The notes: generated by a model from the letters alone, not told the origin. Shown: positions 1 to 6,581, numbered from the stretch's first letter. The stretch: 6,770 bases of DNA from an uncultured Rikenella sp. (GCF_910579375.1 NZ_CAJTUJ010000104.1:1-6770); one strand, 5' to 3'. Made by a program: numbers and translations.

Positions 1-122
1 ACGCGCCCGGAGAACCCCGACCCAAAAGGAATCACGAAGACAGAGGACTGCGGAGCCTAAGGAGTAGCGTAGCTAACTAAAAGTTTTTGGTGCCGCTTTT
101 TACAAAAAGCGGCAGTTCCCTG
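1..122 (+). repeat. Dispersed hairpin repeat, copy A (upstream of the decarboxylase genes)
   Basis: Non-coding element that starts at, or is cut by, the left edge. Bases 1-75 recur in reverse complement at 2026-2100 with 73 of 75 identical, and its first 10 bases recur in direct orientation at 2121. Parts in order: a GC-rich head (ACGCGCCCGG), a middle section, a short hairpin TAGC-gta-GCTA at 65-75, the word CTAAAAG at 77-83 followed by a T run, a strong hairpin (GCCGCTTTT paired with AAAAGCGGC, arms at about 91-100 and 105-114), then CAGTTCCCTG at 113-122. The large hairpin is not followed by a T run on either strand, so it is not a classical terminator. It ends about 50 nt before the biotin-carrier start and is probably transcribed as part of that leader. 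No TAnnTTTG box was found between it and the gene. Function unknown. Confidence 0.8.
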
Positions 123-173
123 CGGGTAGACACAGATAAATGAAAGGATTGAGAAAAATAGAAACACACAGCG

Positions 174-632
174 ATGAAAGAGTATAAGATCAAGATCAAC
201 GGCAACGAATACGCCGTATCGATATCCAACGTCGAAGACAACACCGCGTTGGTGAACGTCAATGGCACCCAGTACGAAGTGGAAGTCGAAGGGATGAACG
301 CCCCGAAAGTCGCCAAGACCCCCCGGATCGTCCAGCAGCCCGTGGCCGCTTCGGCTCAGGGCGATGCGCATCCCGCCACCGCCCGGACATCGAGTCCGGC
401 CGCTACCGCATCGGCATCCGCCGGAAACATCAAGTCCCCGCTGCCGGGCGTCGTGCTCGACGTGATGGTACAGGTCGGGGATGCCGTGAAGACCGGCCAG
501 AAACTGATGATTCTCGAAGCCATGAAGATGGAGAACAACATCGACTCCGACCGCGACGGCACCGTCAAAGAGATCCGGGCCCGTAAGGGAGACTCCGTGC
601 TCGAAGGCGACGTATTAATCACCATCGGATAA
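174..632 (+). CDS. mmdC: Biotin carboxyl carrier (gamma) subunit of a Na+-translocating decarboxylase, probably methylmalonyl-CoA decarboxylase
   Basis: A 152-residue carrier protein. It holds covalently bound biotin and moves CO2 from the carboxyltransferase (alpha) subunit to the membrane beta subunit, where decarboxylation drives Na+ export. Residues 1-40 form a small beta-rich N-terminal segment, residues about 45-84 are an Ala/Pro/Thr/Ser-rich flexible linker, and residues about 85-152 are a biotinyl/lipoyl domain. The biotinylation motif EAMKMEN is present with the target lysine at K118, and the domain ends in the usual EGDVLITIG pattern. Length and linker match the gamma subunits found next to beta subunits in Bacteroidetes. 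The ATG at 174 starts the conserved KEYKIKING-type N-terminus; no Shine-Dalgarno is visible. The beta-subunit gene follows after 21 bp, so co-transcription is likely. Methylmalonyl-CoA as substrate is inferred from the usual succinate-to-propionate pathway of these bacteria; oxaloacetate or glutaconyl-CoA cannot be excluded, since the alpha subunit is outside the window. Confidence 0.9.
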   Translation: MKEYKIKINGNEYAVSISNVEDNTALVNVNGTQYEVEVEGMNAPKVAKTPRIVQQPVAASAQGDAHPATARTSSPAATASASAGNIKSPLPGVVLDVMVQVGDAVKTGQKLMILEAMKMENNIDSDRDGTVKEIRARKGDSVLEGDVLITIG

Positions 633-653
633 CCCGCCAGCGCTACAGACACT

Positions 654-1814
654 ATGGAGAACTACAGCTTTTGGGCCTTTATCGGCGAGAACATCCACCA
701 GTTTCTCACCTACACCGGCTTTGCGAACGTGACCTGGGGGCATCTGATCATGATCGCTTTCGGTCTGGCTTTCATCTATCTGGCCATCGCCAAGAAGTTC
801 GAACCCATGCTGCTGCTGCCCATCGGGTTCGGGATACTGGTCGGCAACATTCCGTTCGTGCCGGGGCTCCAGATCGGCGTGTACGAAGACGGATCGGTCT
901 TGAACTACCTCTACTTCGGGGTGTTGAAGGGGGTTTATCCGCCCTTGATATTCCTCGGGATCGGAGCCATGACCGACTTTTCGGCCCTGATCTCCAATCC
1001 GAAACTCATGCTCATCGGAGCTGCGGCGCAGCTCGGGATCTTCGGCGCTTACATCGCTTCGCTGGCCTTGGGCTTTAGCGCAGCCGAAGCCGGAGCTATC
1101 GGGATTATCGGCGGGGCGGACGGGCCGACCGCTATCTTCCTCAGCTCGAAACTCGCGCCGGACTTGATGGGGGCTATCGCTATTGCTGCCTATTCGTATA
1201 TGGCCTTGGTGCCGGTCATCCAGCCGCCGATCATGAAACTCCTCACCACGAAGAAAGAGCGGCTCATTCGGATGAAACCGCCGCGCCAGGTGCCGCAGCG
1301 CGAGAAAATTCTGTTCCCGATTATCGGGATGCTCCTGACCTGTTTCCTCGTACCTTCGGGGCTGCCGCTGCTCGGGATGCTCTTCTTCGGCAACCTGCTG
1401 AAAGAGAGCGGGGTGACTAAGCGTTTGGCGACGACGGCGAGCGGGCCGCTGATCGACATCGTCACCATCCTGATCGGTCTGACCGTCGGAGCTTCGACGC
1501 AGGCTACGACTTTCCTGACGTGGAAATCGCTGGGTATTTTCGGACTCGGGGCTGCTTCGTTCGTCGTGGCGACGTTCGGCGGGGTCTTGTTCGTGAAGTT
1601 CTTCAACCTCTTCCTCAAGGAGGGCAACAAGATCAATCCGCTGATCGGGAATGCCGGGGTTTCGGCAGTGCCGGACTCGGCGCGGGTGTCGCAGGAGGTG
1701 GGGCTGCACTACGACAAGACGAACTACCTGTTGATGCATGCTATGGGGCCGAATGTGGCGGGGGTGATCGGTTCTGCGGTCGCTGCGGGTATCCTGCTCG
1801 GCTTCTTGTCTTAA
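654..1814 (+). CDS. mmdB: Sodium ion-translocating decarboxylase beta subunit (OadB/MmdB family)
   Basis: A 386-residue integral membrane protein. It decarboxylates carboxybiotin on the gamma subunit and couples this to Na+ export across the inner membrane. The sequence alternates long hydrophobic stretches (for example about 28-46, 87-104, 115-140, 170-193, 217-246, 264-284, 292-314 and 362-384) with short polar loops. Family hallmarks are present: GGADGPTAIF at 153-162, where D156 lies in the region corresponding to the essential intramembrane aspartate of Klebsiella OadB, Y182 at the spacing expected for the functional tyrosine, and a C-terminal HAMGPNVAGVIGSAVAAG segment. Length is normal for family members lacking the longer N-terminus of Klebsiella OadB. 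The start at 654 follows the biotin-carrier stop by 21 bp, indicating an operon. No intrinsic terminator follows; a repeat-rich gap begins directly after the stop. Membership of the beta family is certain; the acyl-CoA or keto-acid substrate is inferred from context. Confidence 0.95.
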   Translation: MENYSFWAFIGENIHQFLTYTGFANVTWGHLIMIAFGLAFIYLAIAKKFEPMLLLPIGFGILVGNIPFVPGLQIGVYEDGSVLNYLYFGVLKGVYPPLIFLGIGAMTDFSALISNPKLMLIGAAAQLGIFGAYIASLALGFSAAEAGAIGIIGGADGPTAIFLSSKLAPDLMGAIAIAAYSYMALVPVIQPPIMKLLTTKKERLIRMKPPRQVPQREKILFPIIGMLLTCFLVPSGLPLLGMLFFGNLLKESGVTKRLATTASGPLIDIVTILIGLTVGASTQATTFLTWKSLGIFGLGAASFVVATFGGVLFVKFFNLFLKEGNKINPLIGNAGVSAVPDSARVSQEVGLHYDKTNYLLMHAMGPNVAGVIGSAVAAGILLGFLS

Positions 1815-2000
1815 TCGATTCTGTTTGTAGGTTGGCTGGAACTGCCGCTTGTTGGCTTCGCGTTGCCTTCGGCTTCCTCATGCTACCTCGGCAAAGCCCG
1901 CAAGCGGTCTCTGCCCTCAGTACGCTACTCGGTTCCTCCTCGCCGCTCGGTAATTTGAAACTACGTTTGCATTACGCTCGCTGGCAGCGTCGGTTGAAAG
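1815..2000. other. Gene-free stretch after the beta subunit, repeat-like
   Basis: No credible coding region. Read on the minus strand it is rich in short recurring words: GAGTAGCGTA (around 1926-1935) also occurs in copies A and B, and a GGTAGCATGAGGAAGCC-like run lies at about 1871-1889. There are nested inverted repeats: CCGCTTG (1845-1851) with CAAGCGG (1901-1907), enclosing TTGCC (1863-1867) with GGCAA (1890-1894). There is no T run that would make these a standard terminator. It reads as degraded or extended dispersed-repeat DNA adjoining copy B. Whether it is transcribed cannot be told. Confidence 0.5.
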
Positions 2001-2100
2001 AAAGCGGCGCAAAGAACTTTCGTGATAGCTACGCTACTCCTTAGGCTCCGCAGTCCTCATTCTTCGTGATTCCTTTTGGGTCGGGGTTCTCCGGGCGCGT
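2001..2100 (-). repeat. Dispersed hairpin repeat, copy B (inverted relative to copy A)
   Basis: The reverse complement of 2026-2100 matches bases 1-75 with two mismatches, at 2059-2060. Beyond that, 2001-2020 still resembles the reverse complement of the CTAAAAG/T-run/hairpin section of copy A (AAAGCGGCgCaAAgAACTTT against AAAGCGGCaCcAAaAACTTT), but a small insertion-deletion at about 2021-2025 and loss of pairing in the large hairpin show decay. With copy A it brackets the two decarboxylase genes as a pair of inverted repeats about 1.9 kb apart. Confidence 0.8.
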
Positions 2101-2148
2101 TGGGGTAATTCTCGCATTATACGCGCCCGGAAGAATCCCCGGCCCAAA
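2075..2148. repeat. Large inverted repeat formed by the heads of copies B and C
   Basis: The head of copy B (2075-2100) and the head of copy C (2121-2148) face each other across a 20-nt spacer. The inner 10 bases of each arm, CCGGGCGCGT and ACGCGCCCGG, are perfectly complementary. The remaining 16-18 bases pair with a few mismatches and a two-base length difference. In single-stranded DNA or RNA this would form a long GC-rich hairpin. Confidence 0.75.
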
Positions 2149-2246
2149 GAAGAGTCCGAGATTTGGGCCGCCGGCAGTGGGAGGATGCGAAGCATCCGTC
2201 TAAAGTTTTTCTGGTTCTCTTTGTTCACAAAGAGAACAGTACCCTC
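2121..2246 (+). repeat. Dispersed hairpin repeat, copy C (leader of lptB)
   Basis: Same order of parts as copy A, with diverged sequence. The head ACGCGCCCGG at 2121-2130 is followed by an AGAATCCCCGGCCCAAA section. A perfect hairpin GGATGC-gaa-GCATCC lies at 2183-2197, and the word CTAAAG at 2200-2205 precedes a T run. A second perfect hairpin follows: GTTCTCTTTG at 2214-2223 pairs with CAAAGAGAAC at 2228-2237, with loop TTCA. CAGTACCCTC ends the unit at 2237-2246. Both hairpin stems differ from those of copy A but pair fully. The element ends 29 nt before the annotated lptB start, so it is likely part of that leader. No T run follows the hairpin, and no TAnnTTTG box was found between the element and the gene. 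Confidence 0.75.
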
Positions 2247-2275
2247 CACCCCGCAACCAGTAACAATTACAGTAT

Positions 2276-3049
<774 letters not shown>

Positions 3050-3090
3050 TTATCTGTCGGGCGAACATCGTAACGGATTTTTTAGTTACT

Positions 3091-3131
3091 TCGGAGCATA
3101 AACCTCAAACAAAACAGGCTTATGCTCCGAA
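3091..3131 (+). promoter_or_regulatory. Inverted repeat burying the start codon of the next gene
   Basis: TTCGGAGCATAA at 3090-3101 is the exact reverse complement of TTATGCTCCGAA at 3120-3131, a 12-bp arm with an 18-nt A/C-rich loop. The ATG of the thioredoxin-fold gene (3122-3124) lies inside the 3' arm, so in mRNA the initiation codon would be paired. It may control translation, but no ligand or partner can be named. A shorter, AT-rich inverted repeat GTAAC/GTTAC (about 3070-3088) lies just upstream. Confidence 0.55.
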
Positions 3132-4369
3132 CTCTTTTGATCGGCCTGCTCGCCGCCGCGTGCGGCACAGCCGCTGCGGCCGGCCCGCAGAAATTCACGG
3201 TCGACGGCCGGATCGACGGCCTGCAACCCGGCGACACCATCCGCTTCGAGACCATTCAGCTGCCCCGGTGGCAGTACCTCCCCGGCTTCGATGTTGTCGT
3301 GAAGAAGCCCGGTCGCTTCAGCTATAAAGGCACCCTGGAGCACGACCAGTACTACATGATGACCTACCACCCGAAGACCGGGAAAGTCAGAAAGAACGGT
3401 CGGGGCGGTAAGCCCGTAATCATCACTCCCGGCGACCGGATCACCGTCGCCGGAACCGCCGACGAGATCTACTACAGCGCCTGGGGCGGAGGCGTTTACA
3501 GCGACCCCGAGCTGGCCGAAGTACTGCGCGTCGAAGACTCGCTGGGGCAGGTGCGCGGCAGCTACCTCCGGCGGTATGCAGAGCTCATGGAGCAGAAAGA
3601 TACCCTCGCCGCTCGGGAGTGTGGCAAGAAATTCAACCTCTTTTATGACGACAATCGCGCCGCTGTCGACCGCGTGCGGACATTGAACCGCAACTATCGG
3701 AAAAACCATCCCGACGGGACACTCTACCTGCTCGTCGAAGAGATTCCGGGACTCAGCTACACCCCGGTAGACAAGGCCCGCGCCACCTTCGACACCTACT
3801 CCGAAGCGCTCCGCGAGAGCTATTTCGGGCAGCTCTATGCCCGCTACATGGAAGCCATGGCCCGACTGACCGTCGGACAGCCGGGGCCCGACTTCACCGT
3901 CACCACCGTCGACGGACGCACCCTCACCAAAGCCGATTTCCGCGGGAAATACCTCCTGATGTACCACTGGGGGATGTGCCCCGGTTCGATCGCCATCGAC
4001 CGCTACGTGCGGGAACTCTACGACGAATACCATGCGCAGGGCTTCGAAGTGATGGGGCTCACCCAGTCGATCGACGTTATTCGGAAAGTATACGAATCCC
4101 TGCCCGCAGACCGTCCCACCCCGGCGAGCGGCACCGACGATATCCGTCCGGTATTGGCCCGGATGGTCGAACACCCCTGGATCGAAGTCGAGTTGGAGAC
4201 CGATCATCCCGAAAACCAGGCCCTGACCGAAGCCTATGTCATTCAGGGCTTGCCCTTCTTCGTCTTCCTCGGGCCCGACGGGAAGATACTGGCCCGCGAA
4301 TTCCACCAAGCCTTTCAGGATGCCGTCCGCATCCTGAACCGCGAACTCGGCGGCGGAAAAGACGAGTAA
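3122..4369 (+). CDS. Exported thioredoxin-like protein (DUF4369-like N-terminus, TlpA/AhpC-type C-terminus) with an altered active site
   Basis: A 415-residue envelope protein. Residues 1-20 are a signal sequence, either cleaved by signal peptidase I after the AAAA run or lipidated at C14, whose lipobox (LAAAC) is weak. Residues about 24-115 look like the beta-rich DUF4369 domain common before Bacteroidetes thioredoxin-like proteins. Residues about 128-248 are a mainly helical linker. Residues about 250-410 are a thioredoxin fold: GQPGPDFTVTTVDG entry, DFRGKYLLMYHWG strand, cis-proline loop QGLPFFVF (P378) and a C-terminal helix. The active site reads WGMCPGS (C286, S289) instead of WCxxC, so the resolving cysteine is missing. 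A CxxS site cannot act as an ordinary dithiol oxidoreductase; a mixed-disulfide, peroxidatic or non-catalytic role is possible. C14 and C167 are the only other cysteines. The gene starts 72 bp after lptB and ends 5 bp from the convergent pentapeptide gene. Substrate unknown. Confidence 0.85.
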   Translation: MLRTLLIGLLAAACGTAAAAGPQKFTVDGRIDGLQPGDTIRFETIQLPRWQYLPGFDVVVKKPGRFSYKGTLEHDQYYMMTYHPKTGKVRKNGRGGKPVIITPGDRITVAGTADEIYYSAWGGGVYSDPELAEVLRVEDSLGQVRGSYLRRYAELMEQKDTLAARECGKKFNLFYDDNRAAVDRVRTLNRNYRKNHPDGTLYLLVEEIPGLSYTPVDKARATFDTYSEALRESYFGQLYARYMEAMARLTVGQPGPDFTVTTVDGRTLTKADFRGKYLLMYHWGMCPGSIAIDRYVRELYDEYHAQGFEVMGLTQSIDVIRKVYESLPADRPTPASGTDDIRPVLARMVEHPWIEVELETDHPENQALTEAYVIQGLPFFVFLGPDGKILAREFHQAFQDAVRILNRELGGGKDE

Positions 4370-4374
4370 CCGGC

Positions 4375-4932
4375 CTATTCGATCACCAAACCATACTGCG
4401 CGAGCAGTCCCTCGAGGCCATCGCGCGAGAACCTGGCACCCCGCATTCGATTGATTGCGGGGTCTATCGTATATTGGAACGCCGTGCGGAAATCCGCCTT
4501 CTCCAACTTGCACCGGTCGAACAGCGTCCGTTCCAGATCGCATCCCGAAAAATCCGCCTGTGTCAGGTCGCACTCCGAGAAGAAACACTCTTTCGCCGCA
4601 CCCCCGGTGAACACCGTTCTCGGCATCTTCAGGTCATGAAACGAACAGAAACTGAGGTGGCACTTCCGAAACGCCACCGAAAAGCCGAACTTGCGGCACC
4701 GGCCGAAATCGACGCCCCGCACCTCGCACTCCTCGAACACCGCCTCCCGCATGCCGGTCTCCTCGAACTCCGCCATCCCGAACCGGCACTTTTCGAACCG
4801 ACACTCCGTAAAGTCGAAATCCGAGAAGCGGGCCCCCGTGAAGTCGCACTCCCGGAAAATGCACCCCTCGAACTCCCGTCCCGGCAGAGCCTCCGCCCCG
4901 CAGATTTTGTGTAATACCTTGTCGTAAATCAT
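4375..4932 (-). CDS. Pentapeptide-repeat protein, cysteine-rich (Qnr/McbG-like fold)
   Basis: 185 residues with a hydrophobic residue, mostly Phe, every fifth position: F21 through F76 in one register, a 2-residue register slip within 77-87, then F88 through F148. This periodicity predicts a right-handed quadrilateral beta-helix of two stacked segments. Helical ends cap it, with a C-terminal RGARFSRDGLEGLLAQYGLVIE-type tail seen in pentapeptide proteins of the Qnr/McbG kind. Such proteins can mimic DNA and bind gyrase, but many have no known role, and quinolone protection is not shown here. It has 13 cysteines (11, 24, 29, 44, 49, 69, 79, 91, 96, 116, 121, 131, 141), mostly spaced by 5 or multiples of 5, which would stack along the helix. 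Start: the ATG at 4932 is preferred over an upstream TTG at 4947, which overlaps the promoter-like box. Convergent with the thioredoxin-like gene, divergent from tig. Confidence 0.85.
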   Translation of the reverse strand: MIYDKVLHKICGAEALPGREFEGCIFRECDFTGARFSDFDFTECRFEKCRFGMAEFEETGMREAVFEECEVRGVDFGRCRKFGFSVAFRKCHLSFCSFHDLKMPRTVFTGGAAKECFFSECDLTQADFSGCDLERTLFDRCKLEKADFRTAFQYTIDPAINRMRGARFSRDGLEGLLAQYGLVIE

Positions 4933-4944
4933 AGCCGTCGGCAC

Positions 4945-4952
4945 CAAAAATA
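4945..4952 (-). promoter_or_regulatory. Possible -7 box for the pentapeptide gene (TATTTTTG)
   Basis: Read on the minus strand, TATTTTTG fits the Bacteroidetes -7 consensus TAnnTTTG. It ends 12 nt before the ATG at 4932, giving a very short leader of a few nucleotides. No convincing -33 TTG element is seen at the usual distance, so this is a candidate only. Confidence 0.35.
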
Positions 4953-4973
4953 GCGGATTTTCGCAAAATTCCT

Positions 4974-4981
4974 TACCTTTG
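4974..4981 (+). promoter_or_regulatory. Possible -7 box for tig (TACCTTTG)
   Basis: TACCTTTG matches the Bacteroidetes TAnnTTTG consensus exactly and lies 42 nt upstream of the tig ATG, a normal leader length. A clear -33 TTG is not visible; an A/T-rich segment lies upstream. The box is 21 bp from the oppositely oriented TATTTTTG of the pentapeptide gene, so the two polymerase footprints would overlap. Confidence 0.5.
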
Positions 4982-5023
4982 CCTCTCTTTATTCATGCAC
5001 AATACAAAACCGGATATTCTCCT

Positions 5024-6346
5024 ATGAACGTAGCCAGAGAAAACCTCGAAAACCAGACCGCCCTGCTTCGCGTGACCGTCGGCGAAGCCGATTACAAGGA
5101 ACAGGTGGATAAGCAGCTCAAAGAGTACAAACGCAAGGCCAACGTGCCGGGCTTCCGTCCCGGGATGGTGCCCATGGGGGTCATCAACAAGATGTATCGC
5201 AAAGGGGTGCTGGCCGATGTCGCCTATCGGAAAGCCACCGACGCCGCGTTCGAATATATCAAGGAAAACGACATCGAAACCGTCGGCGACCTGATGCCGT
5301 CCGAGACGAAACAGGGAGACCTGGATTTTGAAAACGGCACCGACTTCGAGTTCGTCTATGAGATCGGCCTCGCCCCCGAGATCGACCTCGCGCTGACCAA
5401 GAAAAACAGCGTGACCAAATACGTCATCGAGCCGAACGACGACATGCGGAAAGGTTTCCGGAGCAACTACATGCGGCGTTTCGGGAAACTCGTGGACGTA
5501 GACGTCGTGGCCGACGAAGAGGCCCTGACCGGGACGCTGACCCAGGGGGACGATGTCAAAATCGAGGACGCGTACGTCGGGCTGATCAGTATGGACGAAA
5601 AAGCCCGGAAACCGTTTATCGGGAAGAAAGTCGGGGACGCTGTCGAAGTGGATGTCAACGAGATTTATAAGACACCGTCGCAGCGGGCATCGATTCTCGG
5701 CGTGAAAGAGGCCGAGCTGGAGGGAATGAACCCGAAATACACCTTCACCATCACCCAGATTCGGAAATTCGCCGAACCGGAGATGAACGAAGAGTTCTTC
5801 AAACTCGCTTTCCCGGCCGGGGATGTGACCACTCCGGAGCAGTTCGACGCCCGGATCGACGAACAAGTGCGCGGCGAGTTGGCCAAGGAGACCGAGTACA
5901 AGTTTACGACCGACCTGCGGAAATACCTGCTGGAAAAGACCAAGCTCGCATTGCCGGAGGCGTTCCTCAAGGATTGGCTCTACCGGGTGAACGAAGGCAA
6001 ATTCTCGATGGAAGAGATCGAAAAGGATTTTCCGCAGTTCCTCGACATGATCCGTTGGGATATGATCCGTCGGAAAGTGATGAAAGACAACAACCTCGAA
6101 GTGACTCAGGAGGATGTCAAGGCCGGGGCTCGGGATGTGGCGATGATGCAGTTCCAGTACTACGGGATGCACACCGTGGCGGACGATATGCTCGAGAACT
6201 TTGTCGGCTCGATCCTCGGGAACAAGGAAGAGGTGCGTAAGATTTACGACACCGTAGCGGAGCGGAAAGCCGTCGCTGCGATTGCCGACCAGATTAAAGT
6301 CAACGAAAAGACCGTTACGCCGGAGGAGTTCCAGAAGCTGGCGTAG
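5024..6346 (+). CDS. tig: Trigger factor (ribosome-associated chaperone)
   Basis: A 440-residue cytoplasmic chaperone that docks at the ribosomal tunnel exit and shields nascent chains. The N-terminal ribosome-binding domain carries NVPGFRPGMVP with G43-F44-R45, the same numbering as the E. coli signature when the ATG at 5024 is used. This is why that start is chosen over an in-frame TTG at 4979, which would overlap the -7 box. Residues about 150-245 occupy the position of the FKBP-type prolyl isomerase domain but only loosely resemble it, as is usual in Bacteroidetes trigger factors, so isomerase activity is doubtful. Residues about 250-440 are the helical C-terminal substrate-binding arms (for example TPEQFDARIDEQVRGELA and LPEAFLKDWLY). 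Length is normal for the family. A strong terminator 50 bp downstream closes the transcript. clpP and clpX, frequent neighbours in other phyla, are not seen downstream within the window. Confidence 0.96.
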   Translation: MNVARENLENQTALLRVTVGEADYKEQVDKQLKEYKRKANVPGFRPGMVPMGVINKMYRKGVLADVAYRKATDAAFEYIKENDIETVGDLMPSETKQGDLDFENGTDFEFVYEIGLAPEIDLALTKKNSVTKYVIEPNDDMRKGFRSNYMRRFGKLVDVDVVADEEALTGTLTQGDDVKIEDAYVGLISMDEKARKPFIGKKVGDAVEVDVNEIYKTPSQRASILGVKEAELEGMNPKYTFTITQIRKFAEPEMNEEFFKLAFPAGDVTTPEQFDARIDEQVRGELAKETEYKFTTDLRKYLLEKTKLALPEAFLKDWLYRVNEGKFSMEEIEKDFPQFLDMIRWDMIRRKVMKDNNLEVTQEDVKAGARDVAMMQFQYYGMHTVADDMLENFVGSILGNKEEVRKIYDTVAERKAVAAIADQIKVNEKTVTPEEFQKLA

Positions 6347-6396
6347 TGCCGCGAGCTCGTTTGTCGCGAGTCTTTTAGTGACGATAGCGCTTTGTC

Positions 6397-6437
6397 CGTC
6401 GCCGTTTCGACCTCAGGTCGAAACGGCGACGTTTTTT
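6397..6437 (+). terminator. Intrinsic terminator of tig
   Basis: A perfect 16-bp stem (6397-6412 paired with 6416-6431, core CGTCGCCGTTTCGACC) with a TCA loop, directly followed by six T residues at 6432-6437. It is 50 bp after the tig stop. The minus strand has no matching T run, so it acts for the plus strand only. Confidence 0.93.
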
Positions 6438-6508
6438 ATGACCTCCGGGTTCGCCTTTTTAAACCCGCGCGCGGACAAAGGTTGGGCCGTTATTACTTTT
6501 CAGTTGCT
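6438..6508. other. Non-coding spacer after the tig terminator
   Basis: No coding region. It contains a 6-bp inverted repeat, CGGGTT (6446-6451) with AACCCG (6462-6467), around a T-rich loop, then a GC-rich stretch leading into the structured repeats. No promoter box was recognised. Confidence 0.4.
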
Positions 6509-6581
6509 CGTGCGCCGCCGCCTAAAGAGGAAAATCGTCAAAATGTGCAGGCACGTTTTGACAAGATTTTCCCGGCGCGCG
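6509..6581 (+). repeat. Structured hairpin repeat, copy D
   Basis: A three-level fold can be read directly. An outer stem GCGCCG (6512-6517) pairs with CGGCGC (6573-6578) and can extend to 6509/6581 with one wobble. An unpaired 5' segment CCGCCTAAAGA (6518-6528) follows. An 8-bp stem GGAAAATC (6529-6536) pairs with GATTTTCC (6565-6572). A two-base AA bulge lies on the 3' side (6563-6564). An 11-bp upper stem (6537-6547 with 6552-6562, one G-T pair) is closed by a CAGG loop. No T run follows, so it is not a standard terminator. Confidence 0.75.

Noticed and set aside
91..114. Intrinsic terminator at the strong hairpin of copy A (and its equivalent at 2214-2237 in copy C)
   Set aside because: Neither strand carries a T run directly after the stem; the nearby T run lies before the stem on the plus strand.
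615..1739. Long open frame on the minus strand opposite the beta subunit
   Set aside because: Its translation is charged, Arg/Glu/His-rich and without domain features, as expected for the antisense of a GC-rich membrane-protein gene; the plus-strand frame is an unmistakable OadB-family protein.
2034..2249. Small protein on the minus strand across copies B and C
   Set aside because: It runs through three hairpins of the repeat family and has no motif; the sequence is better explained as non-coding repeat.
3086..4588. 500-codon open frame on the minus strand
   Set aside because: It lies antisense to the thioredoxin-like gene and overlaps the pentapeptide gene in another frame. It has no recognisable motifs, while both competing genes have clear fold signatures.
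3976..4914. 312-codon plus-strand open frame across the pentapeptide gene
   Set aside because: The product is Arg/Pro/His-rich with apparent five-residue repetition that only mirrors the pentapeptide repeats on the other strand; the minus-strand frame has the real Phe periodicity.
4979..5023. TTG start 15 codons upstream of the tig ATG
   Set aside because: It overlaps the TACCTTTG -7 box, and the ATG at 5024 gives the conserved N-terminus and the E. coli-like numbering of the GFR loop.
4973..6172. 399-codon open frame on the minus strand opposite tig
   Set aside because: Antisense shadow of trigger factor; no domain features and no promoter-like start.
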